NCBI GenBank assembly: GCA_964473525.1
Contig: CAYYPK010000059.1
Coordinates: 1 to 33,528 of the forward strand
Reading direction: 5' to 3'
Origin: GCA-2687025 sp964473525
GTDB taxonomy: Bacteria; Poribacteria; WGA-4E; GCA-2687025
Length of the DNA: 33,528 nt
Every line of letters starts with the position of its first letter. Within the stretch, counting starts at the first letter, position 1. Both the position numbers and the translations under genes were made by a program. This document shows positions 18,569 to 26,759 of this stretch, one piece after another. The notes under the pieces were generated by a model. The model was given only the letters and a program-made list of their open reading frames with translations. It made no database searches and was not told the DNA's origin.

Positions 18569-19627
18569 CTAGGCGCCCATCGTGAACACAACCCCGAGCG
18601 CGTCGCCCGGAGTGTCAATGAGCTTGTCGCAGGCGTCCGCCGCGTCGTCGATGGGCACGGTATCCGTGATAAGCGAGCCCACGTCCAAGCGCCCCTCGTC
18701 CATGAACCGCAGCGTCAGCGACAGATTGCGCTGCGTCGGCCACGGAACGAACACGGGCGGGTAATCCGCTCCGTGCTCATAGGCGTCGTCATGATAGCCC
18801 GGCCCGGTCCGCGCCGCGCTGATGACATCGATGTTACCGGCTCCCGCGGCGAATCCGTGCTGTATCGACGCCCCGCCGACGATGACGATGCGGCCCATCT
18901 TGTGACCGTCGGGCGTGGTCTTGAGCATGGCGCGCAGCTGCTTGAACGCACCCGTCGCCTCACCCCCGAACGCGATGATGGCGCCGTCCAATCCGTAGCC
19001 TTGCGTGAAGGCGTCCGCCAACGGCTCGGGGTCGTCTTCCGCGACGTTCACGGCGGCGCCCACGCCCGCGCGCTCCGCGATGGCTACGCGCAACGGGTAG
19101 CGGTCCAACCCCATGACGTAGGCTCCCGCGATCTTGGCGATCTGGCACGCCAACTGACCGACGAGCCCCAGCCCGGCGACCGCGATGTTCTCGCCTATGA
19201 CGAACTTGCCGCGCTGCACCGCGTGGAGAGCCGTCGCCGCCAGGTGGCTCGACGCCGCGTGCTCGAACGCCACGCCGTCCGGTACGGGCGCGCACAGCTT
19301 GTGAGGAATGCACGCGTGGGTTGCGTGCAGCGCGTACCCGCCCCCCATCCCCGCAACGCGGTCGCCCGGCGCAAACTCGCCGCAGTCTCCGACCGTGTCG
19401 ACGACAACGCCCGCGTTCGTGTAGCCGAAAGGCCTGCCCTCGTCCCGGCCGGTTGGGTTCTCGCGTCTCGCGCGCACGCCGCCCAACTCCGTACCGGGGC
19501 TCACCATGGACGCCGCCACCTCGACGACGAGTTGCCCGTCCCTTGGCTCGGGCATGGCTTGCTCCGCGGTCCATATGCGTCCGTCGCCGTTGAGCATGAC
19601 GACTTTGCGAACCGATGGGTAACTCAT
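18569..19627 (-). CDS. zinc-type alcohol dehydrogenase-like MDR oxidoreductase
   Basis: The product is 352 residues. The N-terminal GroES-like part holds ASMVSPGTELGGV where the catalytic zinc cysteine usually sits (family CxSD/E), so the Cys is replaced. A Rossmann fold follows with the dinucleotide-binding AVAGLGLVGQLACQIAK, GxGxxG intact. The SPGTE signature occurs in BchC-like and other MDR proteins that may work without the normal catalytic zinc. It would oxidise or reduce a small alcohol, sugar or polyol with NAD(P); the substrate is unknown. AGGA lies six bases before the ATG, and a strong promoter sits at 19678-19706. It is first in the minus-strand run and divergent from the sulfatase. 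Confidence 0.87.
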   Translation of the reverse strand: MSYPSVRKVVMLNGDGRIWTAEQAMPEPRDGQLVVEVAASMVSPGTELGGVRARRENPTGRDEGRPFGYTNAGVVVDTVGDCGEFAPGDRVAGMGGGYALHATHACIPHKLCAPVPDGVAFEHAASSHLAATALHAVQRGKFVIGENIAVAGLGLVGQLACQIAKIAGAYVMGLDRYPLRVAIAERAGVGAAVNVAEDDPEPLADAFTQGYGLDGAIIAFGGEATGAFKQLRAMLKTTPDGHKMGRIVIVGGASIQHGFAAGAGNIDVISAARTGPGYHDDAYEHGADYPPVFVPWPTQRNLSLTLRFMDEGRLDVGSLITDTVPIDDAADACDKLIDTPGDALGVVFTMGA

Positions 19628-19677
19628 GCGGCGTCCTAGTCGAGGTGGTAATCGGGACGTTCGCCACGGCAGGCAGA

Positions 19678-19706
19678 AGCATAGGCCCCGGGACCGGCTT
19701 GGTCAA
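19678..19706 (-). promoter_or_regulatory. candidate promoter of the MDR dehydrogenase gene
   Basis: On the minus strand TTGACC (19701-19706) and TATGCT (19678-19683) are 17 bases apart, giving a leader of about 44 bases to the ATG at 19627. Confidence 0.65.
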
Positions 19707-19763
19707 ACCGTCGGAGCGCGGATACCACGACGGATGCAGGCGCGCGCAAGCCTCAGCGGACGG

Positions 19764-19791
19764 TTGCGGGCCAGGCGGGCGGCGTCATATC
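19764..19791 (+). promoter_or_regulatory. weak candidate promoter of the sulfatase operon
   Basis: TTGCGG (19764-19769) and CATATC (19786-19791) are 16 bases apart, about 37 bases before the sulfatase GTG. Both boxes are weak matches. Confidence 0.3.
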
Positions 19792-19827
19792 CTGCTGCGG
19801 CCACCCAGGACATACAGGGACGCCGCC

Positions 19828-21330
19828 GTGCCATCCAGACGACCCAACATCCTCCTCGTCACCACGGACCAGCAGCGCGGCGACGCGCTGGGGATCGATG
19901 GCGCCCCGGCCTTGCGCACGCCGGTTCTGGACGGGCTCGCGCGCGCTGGCGTGTGGTTCAGCAACGCCTACAGCGAGGCCCCGGTGTGCGTGCCCATGCG
20001 GTCGTGCTGGATGACGGGCCGACACCCGCTGTCCCTCGGTCAGAACCGATGGCGGGGCGAGCCGTTCACACGCGGCGAGATTCTCCCGGACGCTCTATCA
20101 GCCAGCGGTTACTACACGGGCGTCTTCGGGAAGCGGCATTTCTCACCCGTGCGCGAACCGTATGGGTTCGACGAGATGCTCATCCACGAATCGGGCAGAA
20201 TGGGAGCAGACCGAGAACTCGACGACGACTACCTCGCCTATCTCCGCAACGAGACGGAATGGGGCGGCTACTCTCGCGGGCACGGCGTGGGTAACAACGA
20301 CGTCTACGCGGCAGCGTCGCTGATCCCGGAGCCACATCACATATCGTCGTGGACCGCTCGCGAGTCGGTGAACTTCATCGAGCGACACGTCGCGGAACGC
20401 GGCGAGCAGCCGTTCTTCTGCTGGTGCAGCTTCAACAAGCCGCACTCGCCGTACGACCCACCCAGACCGTATGACACCCTGTACCAGCCCCAGGACGTGC
20501 CGGCCCCCGCCCTAATGCCCAACGGCGTGGACGACGAACTGCCAGTGAACGAGCGGCGCATCCGCAACTACACGTGGCAGACCATCGGCGAGGAACAGAT
20601 GCGGGCGTCCCTGGCGTACTACTACGGGCTCATCACGCACATCGACGTGTGCGTCGGACGGCTCGTGCAGGCGCTGACCCGCCTGGGCCTGCGCGAAGAC
20701 ACCATCATCGCGTTCACGTCCGACCACGGTGACATGATGGGCGACCACAGCCAGTACTTCAAAAGCACCTTCTACGAGGGTTCGGCCCGCGTGCCCTACC
20801 TGTTCTACGTCCCGGGGAGTGTCAGGGACGAGCAGGCCATCGAACTGACGGGCGAGGCGTCAGCCCCCGTCGGCGTATCGTCGCTCATGCCTACTCTCCT
20901 CGACCTCGCGGGCGTGCCCAAGCCGGCGGCGGCGGACGGCGACAGCCTGGTCGCGGCCATGCGTGGTGGCGATGTCCCGAACAGCGGCGAGGTGGCCGCG
21001 GCGTACGCCCTGCTGCCAGAGAACGCTGGCCCGGCGCACTCGGCGATGCTGAGGTGGGACCGGTACAAGTACATCTACTGGCAGCCCGGGGCCGTGGGGC
21101 AGCTATTCGACGTCCAGTCCGACCCAGGCGAACTGCACGATCTGGCCGACCAAGGCGAGTACCGGGAGATGGCGGCCGACGCCCACGCGCGACTCGAGCG
21201 CCGACTCGCCGAGTACACGTACGGCCGTTCCGAGGTACTCGACGCTGGGAAACTCACCGGCGCGGAGTTCGACCCGCCCGACGGCTGGAGCCCAGCAGTC
21301 CGTGGACCATGGGGCCGACGGCCCTTCTGA
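19828..21330 (+). CDS. type I formylglycine-dependent sulfatase
   Basis: The product is 500 residues from a GTG at 19828 with AGGGA seven bases upstream. The start of the fold is RRPNILLVTTDQQRGDALGI, where D14 and Q15 fit the metal site. The maturation motif CxPxR is present as C54-V-P-M-R58 followed by SCWMTGR, so C54 would be converted to formylglycine. FTSDHGDMMGDH supplies later metal ligands. The C-terminal region (LFDVQSDPGELHDLADQ) is typical of sulfatases. It would hydrolyse a sulfate ester; the substrate is unknown. No signal peptide is seen, so it is probably cytoplasmic, unusual among polysaccharide sulfatases and suggesting a small imported substrate. The maturation enzyme is not in the window. 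The first gene of a plus-strand run that continues with PhyH 44 bases later. Confidence 0.92.
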   Translation: MPSRRPNILLVTTDQQRGDALGIDGAPALRTPVLDGLARAGVWFSNAYSEAPVCVPMRSCWMTGRHPLSLGQNRWRGEPFTRGEILPDALSASGYYTGVFGKRHFSPVREPYGFDEMLIHESGRMGADRELDDDYLAYLRNETEWGGYSRGHGVGNNDVYAAASLIPEPHHISSWTARESVNFIERHVAERGEQPFFCWCSFNKPHSPYDPPRPYDTLYQPQDVPAPALMPNGVDDELPVNERRIRNYTWQTIGEEQMRASLAYYYGLITHIDVCVGRLVQALTRLGLREDTIIAFTSDHGDMMGDHSQYFKSTFYEGSARVPYLFYVPGSVRDEQAIELTGEASAPVGVSSLMPTLLDLAGVPKPAAADGDSLVAAMRGGDVPNSGEVAAAYALLPENAGPAHSAMLRWDRYKYIYWQPGAVGQLFDVQSDPGELHDLADQGEYREMAADAHARLERRLAEYTYGRSEVLDAGKLTGAEFDPPDGWSPAVRGPWGRRPF

Positions 21331-21374
21331 CGGCGGAGCGTCGGCGAGGGCGCCGACCCATCAAGGAGACACGC

Positions 21375-22055
21375 GTGACCGATCCGTTTCTGTCCCAAGC
21401 GCAGATACGCGAGTACGTAGAAACCGGCTACCTGCTCGTGAGTGGTCTCATACCCGAGGACGTGTCCGCGCGCGCCGAGGACGCCATGTGGCGCAACCTC
21501 GACATGGACCCGGATGACCCAACCACATGGGCCACCCCAGGCGAATACACGCGGGGCGATGACCCTGACATGTTGGCGCTCTACACGCCTGAGTTCCTGA
21601 CGACCGCCGCGCAGTTGGGCGAGGGCGTGCCGGACCTCGCCACGTATCGCGCGCCGGGCAGGTTGCGTCCGCTCAACACGTACCCGCAGGACGGCGAGTG
21701 GGCGCCTCATGGGCCGCATCTCGACCACGCGATTAAGGAACACGGGCACAGGACGTTCCCGTTCGCGTTCCGGGTCGCCACCATGACGTACCTCAACGAC
21801 GTCGAGGAGCACGCTGGCGGCACCGTGGCGTGGCCCGGCTCGCATCACCGGATGGAGGCGCTCGCGTACAGCGACCCCGACCGGTACGAGCTCATGTGGG
21901 ATCTGAACTCAGACATCGCCAAGGCGGACATCGGCGACCCTGTCGAGGTTCTGGCGGAGCGCGGCGATGTCCTGTTCTACCACGTATTCACGGTCCACAG
22001 CGGCAGTCGCAACATCGGCGGCCGGCCGCGCTTCGCGTTCAACATGAAGTGGTAG
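21375..22055 (+). CDS. PhyH-family 2-oxoglutarate/Fe(II) oxygenase, first of a tandem pair
   Basis: The product is 226 residues from a GTG at 21375 with AAGGAG six bases upstream. Catalytic residues are all visible: H115-L-D117 in GPHLDHAIKEHG, the distal H208 in TVHSGSRNIG, and R219 eleven residues later for 2-oxoglutarate. The turn WPGSHHRM is characteristic. It hydroxylates an unknown substrate. The next gene is a paralogue of exactly equal length whose sequence lines up almost throughout, so the pair arose by tandem duplication. The two are 10 bases apart. It follows the sulfatase by 44 bases and is likely co-transcribed with it. Confidence 0.9.
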   Translation: MTDPFLSQAQIREYVETGYLLVSGLIPEDVSARAEDAMWRNLDMDPDDPTTWATPGEYTRGDDPDMLALYTPEFLTTAAQLGEGVPDLATYRAPGRLRPLNTYPQDGEWAPHGPHLDHAIKEHGHRTFPFAFRVATMTYLNDVEEHAGGTVAWPGSHHRMEALAYSDPDRYELMWDLNSDIAKADIGDPVEVLAERGDVLFYHVFTVHSGSRNIGGRPRFAFNMKW

Positions 22056-22065
22056 GGGCCTAGCC

Positions 22066-22746
22066 ATGCCGGCGCTATCCATCGACCAGGTCGCCAGCTA
22101 CCTCGAGAACGGCTACCTCCAGGTATCCGGGCTCATTCCACCCGACGTGGTCGCGCGCGCGGAGGACGCGGCGTGGGAACGCCTCGATATCGACCGAGAC
22201 GACCCATCCACGTGGGACGACCGTCCAAAGGGACATCCGGTGTTCGAAGACGCGGACATGGTCGCCTGCTACACCCCTGACCTCCTCGCCGCGGCGTCCC
22301 AACTGGGTGAGGGCGACCCGGACCCAGCTACGTTCGGCGCGCCGCGCTCCGCCTATTGCATCCACACGTTCCCTACGGACGGGGAGTGGGCGCCCGGCGG
22401 CGCGCACCTGGACCACTCGATCAAGGAACACGGTCACAGGACGTTTCCGCACGCGTTCCGTCTGGCGAGCATGACGTTCCTCAACGATGTCGAGCAGCAC
22501 GGTGGTGGCACGCTCGTCTGGCCGGGCTCACACCGCAGGATCATGGCGCTCGCGCGCAGCGATCCGCAGGCGTACGAGTACATGTGGTAGCTCGCGCGCG
22601 GCGTGCGCGAACACGTCGACATGGGCGACCCCGTCGAGACGACGCCGAAAGCGGGCGATGTGGTCTTCTACCACTTCCTGTGCGGGCACTCCGGGAGTAT
22701 GAACGTGCGCGACTATCCGCGGCTGGCGATGAACCGCAAGTGGTAG
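22066..22746 (+). pseudogene. second PhyH-family oxygenase, interrupted by an in-frame TAG
   Basis: The frame starts with ATG at 22066 (AGGGG seven bases upstream) and would give 226 residues, the same length as its neighbour. Codon 175 (22588-22590) is TAG, giving MW-stop-LARGV where the paralogue has MWDLNSD. The frame then continues without further break to GHSGSMNVRDYPRLAMNRKW and a TAG at 22744-22746. The stop separates the HxD (in GAHLDHSIKE) from the distal His and Arg, yet all three are conserved. A one-base GAG-to-TAG change is the simplest origin. Other genes here end in TAG, so amber is a normal stop; readthrough is not supported. A recent nonsense mutation, strain polymorphism or sequence error are the main options. 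A truncated 174-residue protein would lack the active centre. Confidence 0.85.
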
Positions 22747-22788
22747 CGGCTGCACGCGTCTGTCGTGCGCCTCGCTGAGGAGAGATTG

Positions 22789-23322
22789 ATGACGCCCCCA
22801 CCAGACGCTACGGGCGAAGTCGTGGCGTATGCGTTGCGCGACGACGGCATCATCCCGAACAACGCTCGTCTCCCGTTACTCGTGTATCCAGCCGCCGTGA
22901 CCCCCGTGCGAATAGACCCGGCGCTGACGTTCGAGAGCCTGTTTCGCGCCAACGGATGGGCCGGGACGTGGCGCAACGGGGTGTACCCGTTCCACCACTA
23001 CCACGCCGAGGCACACGAGGCGCTTGGGATCGCGAGTGGCGAGGTGACGGTGCTGTTCGGCGGCGAAGACGGCGTGACGTTGACGGCGACGGCGGGAGAC
23101 GTCGTGGTCATTCCGGCTGGCGTCGGGCACAAGCGGGTGGGCATGGCTGGCGATCTGTGCGTCGTCGGCGCCTATCCCCCTGGCCAGACTCCCGACATGC
23201 GGCGCGAGGATCCTGACGACCACACGTACGCCCTCACCGTGATACCGGACGTCCCGCTGCCGCCCGCGGACCCCGTGTACGGTGACGCGGGGCCGCTGAT
23301 GGCCCACTGGGCAGGCAAGTAG
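22789..23322 (+). CDS. YjlB-like single-domain cupin
   Basis: The product is 177 residues from an ATG at 22789 with GAGGAG six bases upstream. Cupin motif 1 is complete: G64, then H70 and H72 in FHHYHAEAHEALG, E77 and G84. Motif 2 is GDVVVIPAGVGHKRV with P109 and H114. The surrounding pattern (FRANGWAGTWRNGVYPFHHY) matches the Bacillus YjlB family, whose members are small metal-binding cupins of unknown function. The three His and one Glu would bind one metal ion. It follows the interrupted PhyH gene by 42 bases in the plus-strand run. Roles as a dioxygenase, isomerase or storage protein are all possible. Confidence 0.85.
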   Translation: MTPPPDATGEVVAYALRDDGIIPNNARLPLLVYPAAVTPVRIDPALTFESLFRANGWAGTWRNGVYPFHHYHAEAHEALGIASGEVTVLFGGEDGVTLTATAGDVVVIPAGVGHKRVGMAGDLCVVGAYPPGQTPDMRREDPDDHTYALTVIPDVPLPPADPVYGDAGPLMAHWAGK

Positions 23323-23353
23323 CTCACGCCCAGGCTGAGCCGAAGGCGAGTCC

Positions 23354-24541
23354 ATGGACGAGCGCGTTAGACATGCCGCGGAGCGGGCGATCCAGGGCCT
23401 GTGGGGTTCCTCCGTCCGCCTTCGGGCCGGGTCCGACGACGGGCTGTCCGGCCGCGCATATGTCCATCGCGCGACCGTCGACGGAGGAACGACCGGCGCG
23501 CCGGCCACTGTCATCCTGAAGGAACCCAGGGCCGCCGACTGGGCGCCGTACGACCCCTCCCGTCGCGGGTGGCCGGCGTCGACGTTCCTCGCCGAGTGGG
23601 CGGCGTTGCGCTTCCTCACCGAGGTGGGCGGCGACTCGCCGGTCGCGCCACGCTTCTACGGCGGAGACCTGACCGAAGGCGTGTTCGTCATGGAGGATCT
23701 GGGCACGGGGACCAGACTGGATCACGCCCTTCTCGGTGACGATCGCCAGTCTGCCATAGACACGCTGAACGCCCTCATGGCGGCGCTGGCGCGCATGCAC
23801 GCGCAGACGGCGCCGGCGTTGGGACGCTACAGCGAGCTACGTTCCCAGCTCGGCCCCGCCACGCACGGCGACCCCCGCCATCGGATACCGACCACGCGAG
23901 TGAAATGGTTTGCCGACGCCGCGGCGCTGCTAGAGCTCAAGCCCGTGCGCGGGTTCTACGCTGAGATGAACGCGCTTCGCGCCCGCTGGAATGAGCCGGA
24001 CGACGCTCTCTGCTACGTGCACTTCGACGCGTGTCCCGACAACTGCCACTGGGTCGGCGACGAGCTTCGACTCCTGGATTTCGAGTCGGGTGAGATCGGG
24101 CCTTGGGGCGCCGATGCGGCGTACGCGCGTATCCACTTCCCCACGTGCTGGTGCGCCAACAGGCTCCCGGAAGATGTCTGGCGCGGCGCGGAGGACACGT
24201 ATCGACGAGAGCTCGCCGCTGGATGGCCGGCGGCCGCCGAAGACGACGTCTTCACCGCAGGCATCGCCGACGCTTGCGCCCGATGGGCGTTCCGATCCGG
24301 GATGATGGGCGTGCTACACGCCTGGGACGACGACGGTGAGTGGGGCATCGCCATGCACCGGCAGCGCGTCATCATGCGTTACGAAATCCTCGCTGACACG
24401 TGCGACGAGTTCGCGCTGATGCCGGCCATCGGCGAGACGGCGCGGCAGCTGGCGAGCCGTCTCCGCAGGCTGTGGCCGGATTCGGAGGACATGCCGCTGT
24501 ACCCCGCCTTCCGCGGGACCGACCACGAGGGGACGGTCTGA
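23354..24541 (+). CDS. aminoglycoside phosphotransferase (APH)-family small-molecule kinase
   Basis: The product is 395 residues. The protein-kinase-like fold is seen through a candidate ATP-site lysine K56 in TVILKEPRA, the hinge-like FVMEDLGTGTRLD, the catalytic loop H223-F-D225-ACPDN230 and the metal aspartate D242 in LLDFESGEIGP. Such enzymes phosphorylate hydroxyls of small molecules such as choline, homoserine, sugars or antibiotics. The C-terminal 130 residues are extended and helical. Resistance is not implied; the setting with sulfatase, PhyH and cupin favours catabolism. AAGG lies seven bases before the ATG. Its TGA overlaps the MscS start (TGATG), so translation is coupled. The substrate is unknown. 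Confidence 0.85.
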   Translation: MDERVRHAAERAIQGLWGSSVRLRAGSDDGLSGRAYVHRATVDGGTTGAPATVILKEPRAADWAPYDPSRRGWPASTFLAEWAALRFLTEVGGDSPVAPRFYGGDLTEGVFVMEDLGTGTRLDHALLGDDRQSAIDTLNALMAALARMHAQTAPALGRYSELRSQLGPATHGDPRHRIPTTRVKWFADAAALLELKPVRGFYAEMNALRARWNEPDDALCYVHFDACPDNCHWVGDELRLLDFESGEIGPWGADAAYARIHFPTCWCANRLPEDVWRGAEDTYRRELAAGWPAAAEDDVFTAGIADACARWAFRSGMMGVLHAWDDDGEWGIAMHRQRVIMRYEILADTCDEFALMPAIGETARQLASRLRRLWPDSEDMPLYPAFRGTDHEGTV

Positions 24542-25395
24542 TGCAAGCGTTCATGGAGTTGCTGCGCGGACTGTTCGGAAGGACGGTGCATTTCGCCGGC
24601 GCGGATGTCAGTCTGGTCGATGCGCTGGGCGCGGCAGTTGCCGTGCTCGTGGCTTACGTGCTTGCGCGCGTGGTGCGCCGGGTGGTCGAGCGCCGCATCC
24701 GGTCGCACCCCAGTCTCACGCCAAACGCCCGGTTCCTCCTGCTCCGCGCCACGACCGTTACCATCCTGTTCGTCGGCGTCGTCGCGGCGCTCAACATGCT
24801 CCAGATTCGGCTCACGGGGCTGGCGGTGACGTTCGGGTTCCTGAGCGTCGGTATAGGTTTCGGGCTCCAGAACATCACGTCCAACTTCGTGTCGGGCATC
24901 ATCCTTCTGTTCGAGAGGCCGGTTCGCGTAGGGGATCTCATCACCGTCGGGGAGAACCTCGGGCGCGTCGAGGCGATAGGTATCCGCTCCACGCTGCTGC
25001 GCACTGCGGACAACGTCGAGCTCATCATCCCCAACTCGCAGTTCATTGAGCAGACCGTCACGAATTGGACGTACAAGGACAAAACCGCGCGCATCCACGT
25101 GCCCGTGGGCGTGGCGTACGGCTCCGACGTGCAGCTCGTCCGCCGGTTGCTGCTGGAGGTCGGCCGGGCCAGCGAGCACACCCTTGACGACCCGGCGCCG
25201 GCGGTGCAACTGGCGGCGTTCGGCGAGTCGTCGCTGGATTTCGAGCTGCTCGTATGGATCCCCGACCCGTCGGAACGGAAGGACACGGCCAGCGACCTCA
25301 ACTTCGAGATCGACGCTGCGTTCCGCGAGCACGGCATCGAAATCCCGTTTCCCCAGCGGGATGTCCACGTCGTGTCGACGGACGGCCAGGCTTGA
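24541..25395 (+). CDS. MscS-family mechanosensitive channel
   Basis: The product is 284 residues. Three membrane helices lie in the first 130 residues, with the pore-lining third segment FGFLSVGIGFGLQNITSNFV followed by SGIILLFERPVRVGDLI, the most conserved MscS stretch. A beta-domain (VGENLGRVEAIGIRSTLLRT, IIPNSQFIEQTVTNW) and the C-terminal alpha/beta domain follow. In the family it opens under membrane tension to release solutes. The size is close to E. coli MscS. The ATG is supported by GAGGGGA and by the one-base overlap with the APH-type kinase, which excludes longer starts. Last gene of the plus-strand run; its end faces the PhyH gene at 25450. Coupling of a tension channel to a kinase is unusual. 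Confidence 0.94.
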   Translation: MQAFMELLRGLFGRTVHFAGADVSLVDALGAAVAVLVAYVLARVVRRVVERRIRSHPSLTPNARFLLLRATTVTILFVGVVAALNMLQIRLTGLAVTFGFLSVGIGFGLQNITSNFVSGIILLFERPVRVGDLITVGENLGRVEAIGIRSTLLRTADNVELIIPNSQFIEQTVTNWTYKDKTARIHVPVGVAYGSDVQLVRRLLLEVGRASEHTLDDPAPAVQLAAFGESSLDFELLVWIPDPSERKDTASDLNFEIDAAFREHGIEIPFPQRDVHVVSTDGQA

Positions 25396-25449
25396 GACAT
25401 CTCCCGAGTCACGCTCGCAATGTCACATGCATCGCCAGCGGTCGCGGCG

Positions 25450-26193
25450 TCAGCCGGTGTAATGCAGGTTCTTGCCGTTGTCCGGCCCGCCCTGGTTCCA
25501 CACCCAGACATCACGGAAGAACGCCTTCTTCTCGGGTGGGAGCCCATCGATGATGTGCTGAGGCACGGACGGGTGGTGGAACTGGGCTCCAACGAAGTTG
25601 TAGCAGTTGAACACTGCGCACCGGGGCCACTCGGCGTTCTTCCACACGTCGCCGGAGTGCCGCAGGTTCTCGGTGAAGACGATCATCGAGCCGGGCGGAC
25701 AGCTGTACGTCTCCCAGACGCCGGAGTCGAAGTCGTTCAGGCGCTCGGGCGGCGAGAAGTTGGCCTTGTGGCTCCCCGGCACGACCTGCGTGCCCCCTTC
25801 TCCGTGGCGAACCTCATTCAGTTCGAAGACGACGCGCGTCAGCGCCGAGTAGATGGCGCCGTTCACGCACTGGTAGTTGAAGTTGGGGTTGACGTTGCGC
25901 GTGCCGCCGTGCGGCGGAGGGCCGCCTTGCCCTTTCTCGCGGTAGGCGAACCAGCTCGACTCCATCCGCACCTCGCCGATGATCTCGCCGAGGATGTCCA
26001 TGACGACGGGATGGTCTATCAGCATGGACGCCGCTCCGCCCGGCATGCCGCGCTCGTGAACGGGGAGCGACTCTGGCGCCTCGCGGATCGTCTCGATCTG
26101 GTTCTTGAGCGTAGACACCTCGTCGGCCGTGAGCGCCTCCGGTATCAGCAGATAGCCCTTCAGGTCGAACACGTACCGCTGCTCGTCCGTCAT
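25450..26193 (-). CDS. PhyH-family protein with H-x-G in place of HxD
   Basis: The product is 247 residues. The PhyH frame is seen in the start (YVFDLKGYLLIPEALTADEV), the GTQVVPGSHKANF turn, the distal H179 in ENLRHSGDVW and R191 twelve residues later. The N-terminal metal motif, however, reads H95-G96-G97 in PPPHGGTRNV, so the usual Asp ligand is Gly. The spacings (84 residues from H95 to H179, 12 to R191) are normal. Loss of the carboxylate is also seen in some Fe(II) halogenases (HxA or HxG), though this may be a known PhyH branch with another ligand. GGAAGGAG lies five bases before the ATG. It ends a minus-strand set with a lipoprotein and a rubredoxin-like protein. It was not derived from the tandem pair. 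Confidence 0.85.
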   Translation of the reverse strand: MTDEQRYVFDLKGYLLIPEALTADEVSTLKNQIETIREAPESLPVHERGMPGGAASMLIDHPVVMDILGEIIGEVRMESSWFAYREKGQGGPPPHGGTRNVNPNFNYQCVNGAIYSALTRVVFELNEVRHGEGGTQVVPGSHKANFSPPERLNDFDSGVWETYSCPPGSMIVFTENLRHSGDVWKNAEWPRCAVFNCYNFVGAQFHHPSVPQHIIDGLPPEKKAFFRDVWVWNQGGPDNGKNLHYTG

Positions 26194-26214
26194 GCCGACT
26201 CCTTCCTGTCACCG

Positions 26215-26751
26215 CTAGTCCGCGTGGTTCCGCTTCCTCTTCGCGCGGTAGAACGGGAGCGTCCGGTCGGTGCCGACGATGGCGTCGCGGTTGCGGATCG
26301 CGCGCCACCAGGTCGCCGCGTCCTCGGTCCAACCCTCCGTAGGGACGGCCTCGGGATGGACAACGCGCACGTATTGACCGGGTAGCGGCGCCGGCGCCCC
26401 TTCGGGGCCCTGCCCAACGCATCTGGTCATGTCCGCGTCGTGCACGCGGAACGCCCCGGCAGGGGCGAGGTCGACCCGCACCAGGGCGCCGGTACGCGGG
26501 TCCGTCAGTTCGTTGAGGACGTCGAAGACGAGGAGAGTGGCTCCGCGCACCACGCCGTTGTTCGTGCCCACATCGGCTTCGATGCGGCGGCCTTCCACCG
26601 CAGTGATCTGTCCGGTGGCGTACATCACGGGAGGGCGCGCGCTCGACACGCCGCAGGCGACGAGGCATGCGGACGCGACGAAGCACGCCACCGCCGCCCC
26701 AAGACGCGCGGTCATCCTGGGTCGCGACTCACCGGCAAGGGCCGACGACAT
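26215..26751 (-). CDS. predicted lipoprotein of unknown function
   Basis: The product is 178 residues. A signal with lipobox LVAC-G (AAVACFVASACLVAC) predicts a membrane-anchored lipoprotein. The body begins with ATGQITAVEGRRIEADVGTN, NGVVRGATLLVFDVLNELTD, which looks like a small beta-barrel of the kind found in peptidoglycan- or outer-membrane-associated proteins, and ends in a basic stretch (YRAKRKRNHAD). No family is recognised. The ATG at 26751 is eight bases after the rubredoxin-like stop; an in-frame ATG at 26715 (MTARLGAAVAC) gives a more standard signal peptide and may be the true start. It lies 21 bases before the PhyH gene in the same operon. Confidence 0.7.
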   Translation of the reverse strand: MSSALAGESRPRMTARLGAAVACFVASACLVACGVSSARPPVMYATGQITAVEGRRIEADVGTNNGVVRGATLLVFDVLNELTDPRTGALVRVDLAPAGAFRVHDADMTRCVGQGPEGAPAPLPGQYVRVVHPEAVPTEGWTEDAATWWRAIRNRDAIVGTDRTLPFYRAKRKRNHAD

Positions 26752-26759
26752 GGACGGGC

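Noticed and set aside
22588..22590. Amber codon as a recoding site (pyrrolysine or programmed readthrough)
   Set aside because: TAG is the ordinary terminator of several genes here (for example at 9825, 11313, 13374 and 33160), and no recoding signal or suppressor gene is visible. The paralogue has Asp at this place, and one base change from a Glu codon explains it.
23354..24541. APH-type gene as an antibiotic resistance determinant
   Set aside because: The fold is shared by many metabolic kinases, and the neighbours are catabolic rather than mobile or resistance genes.
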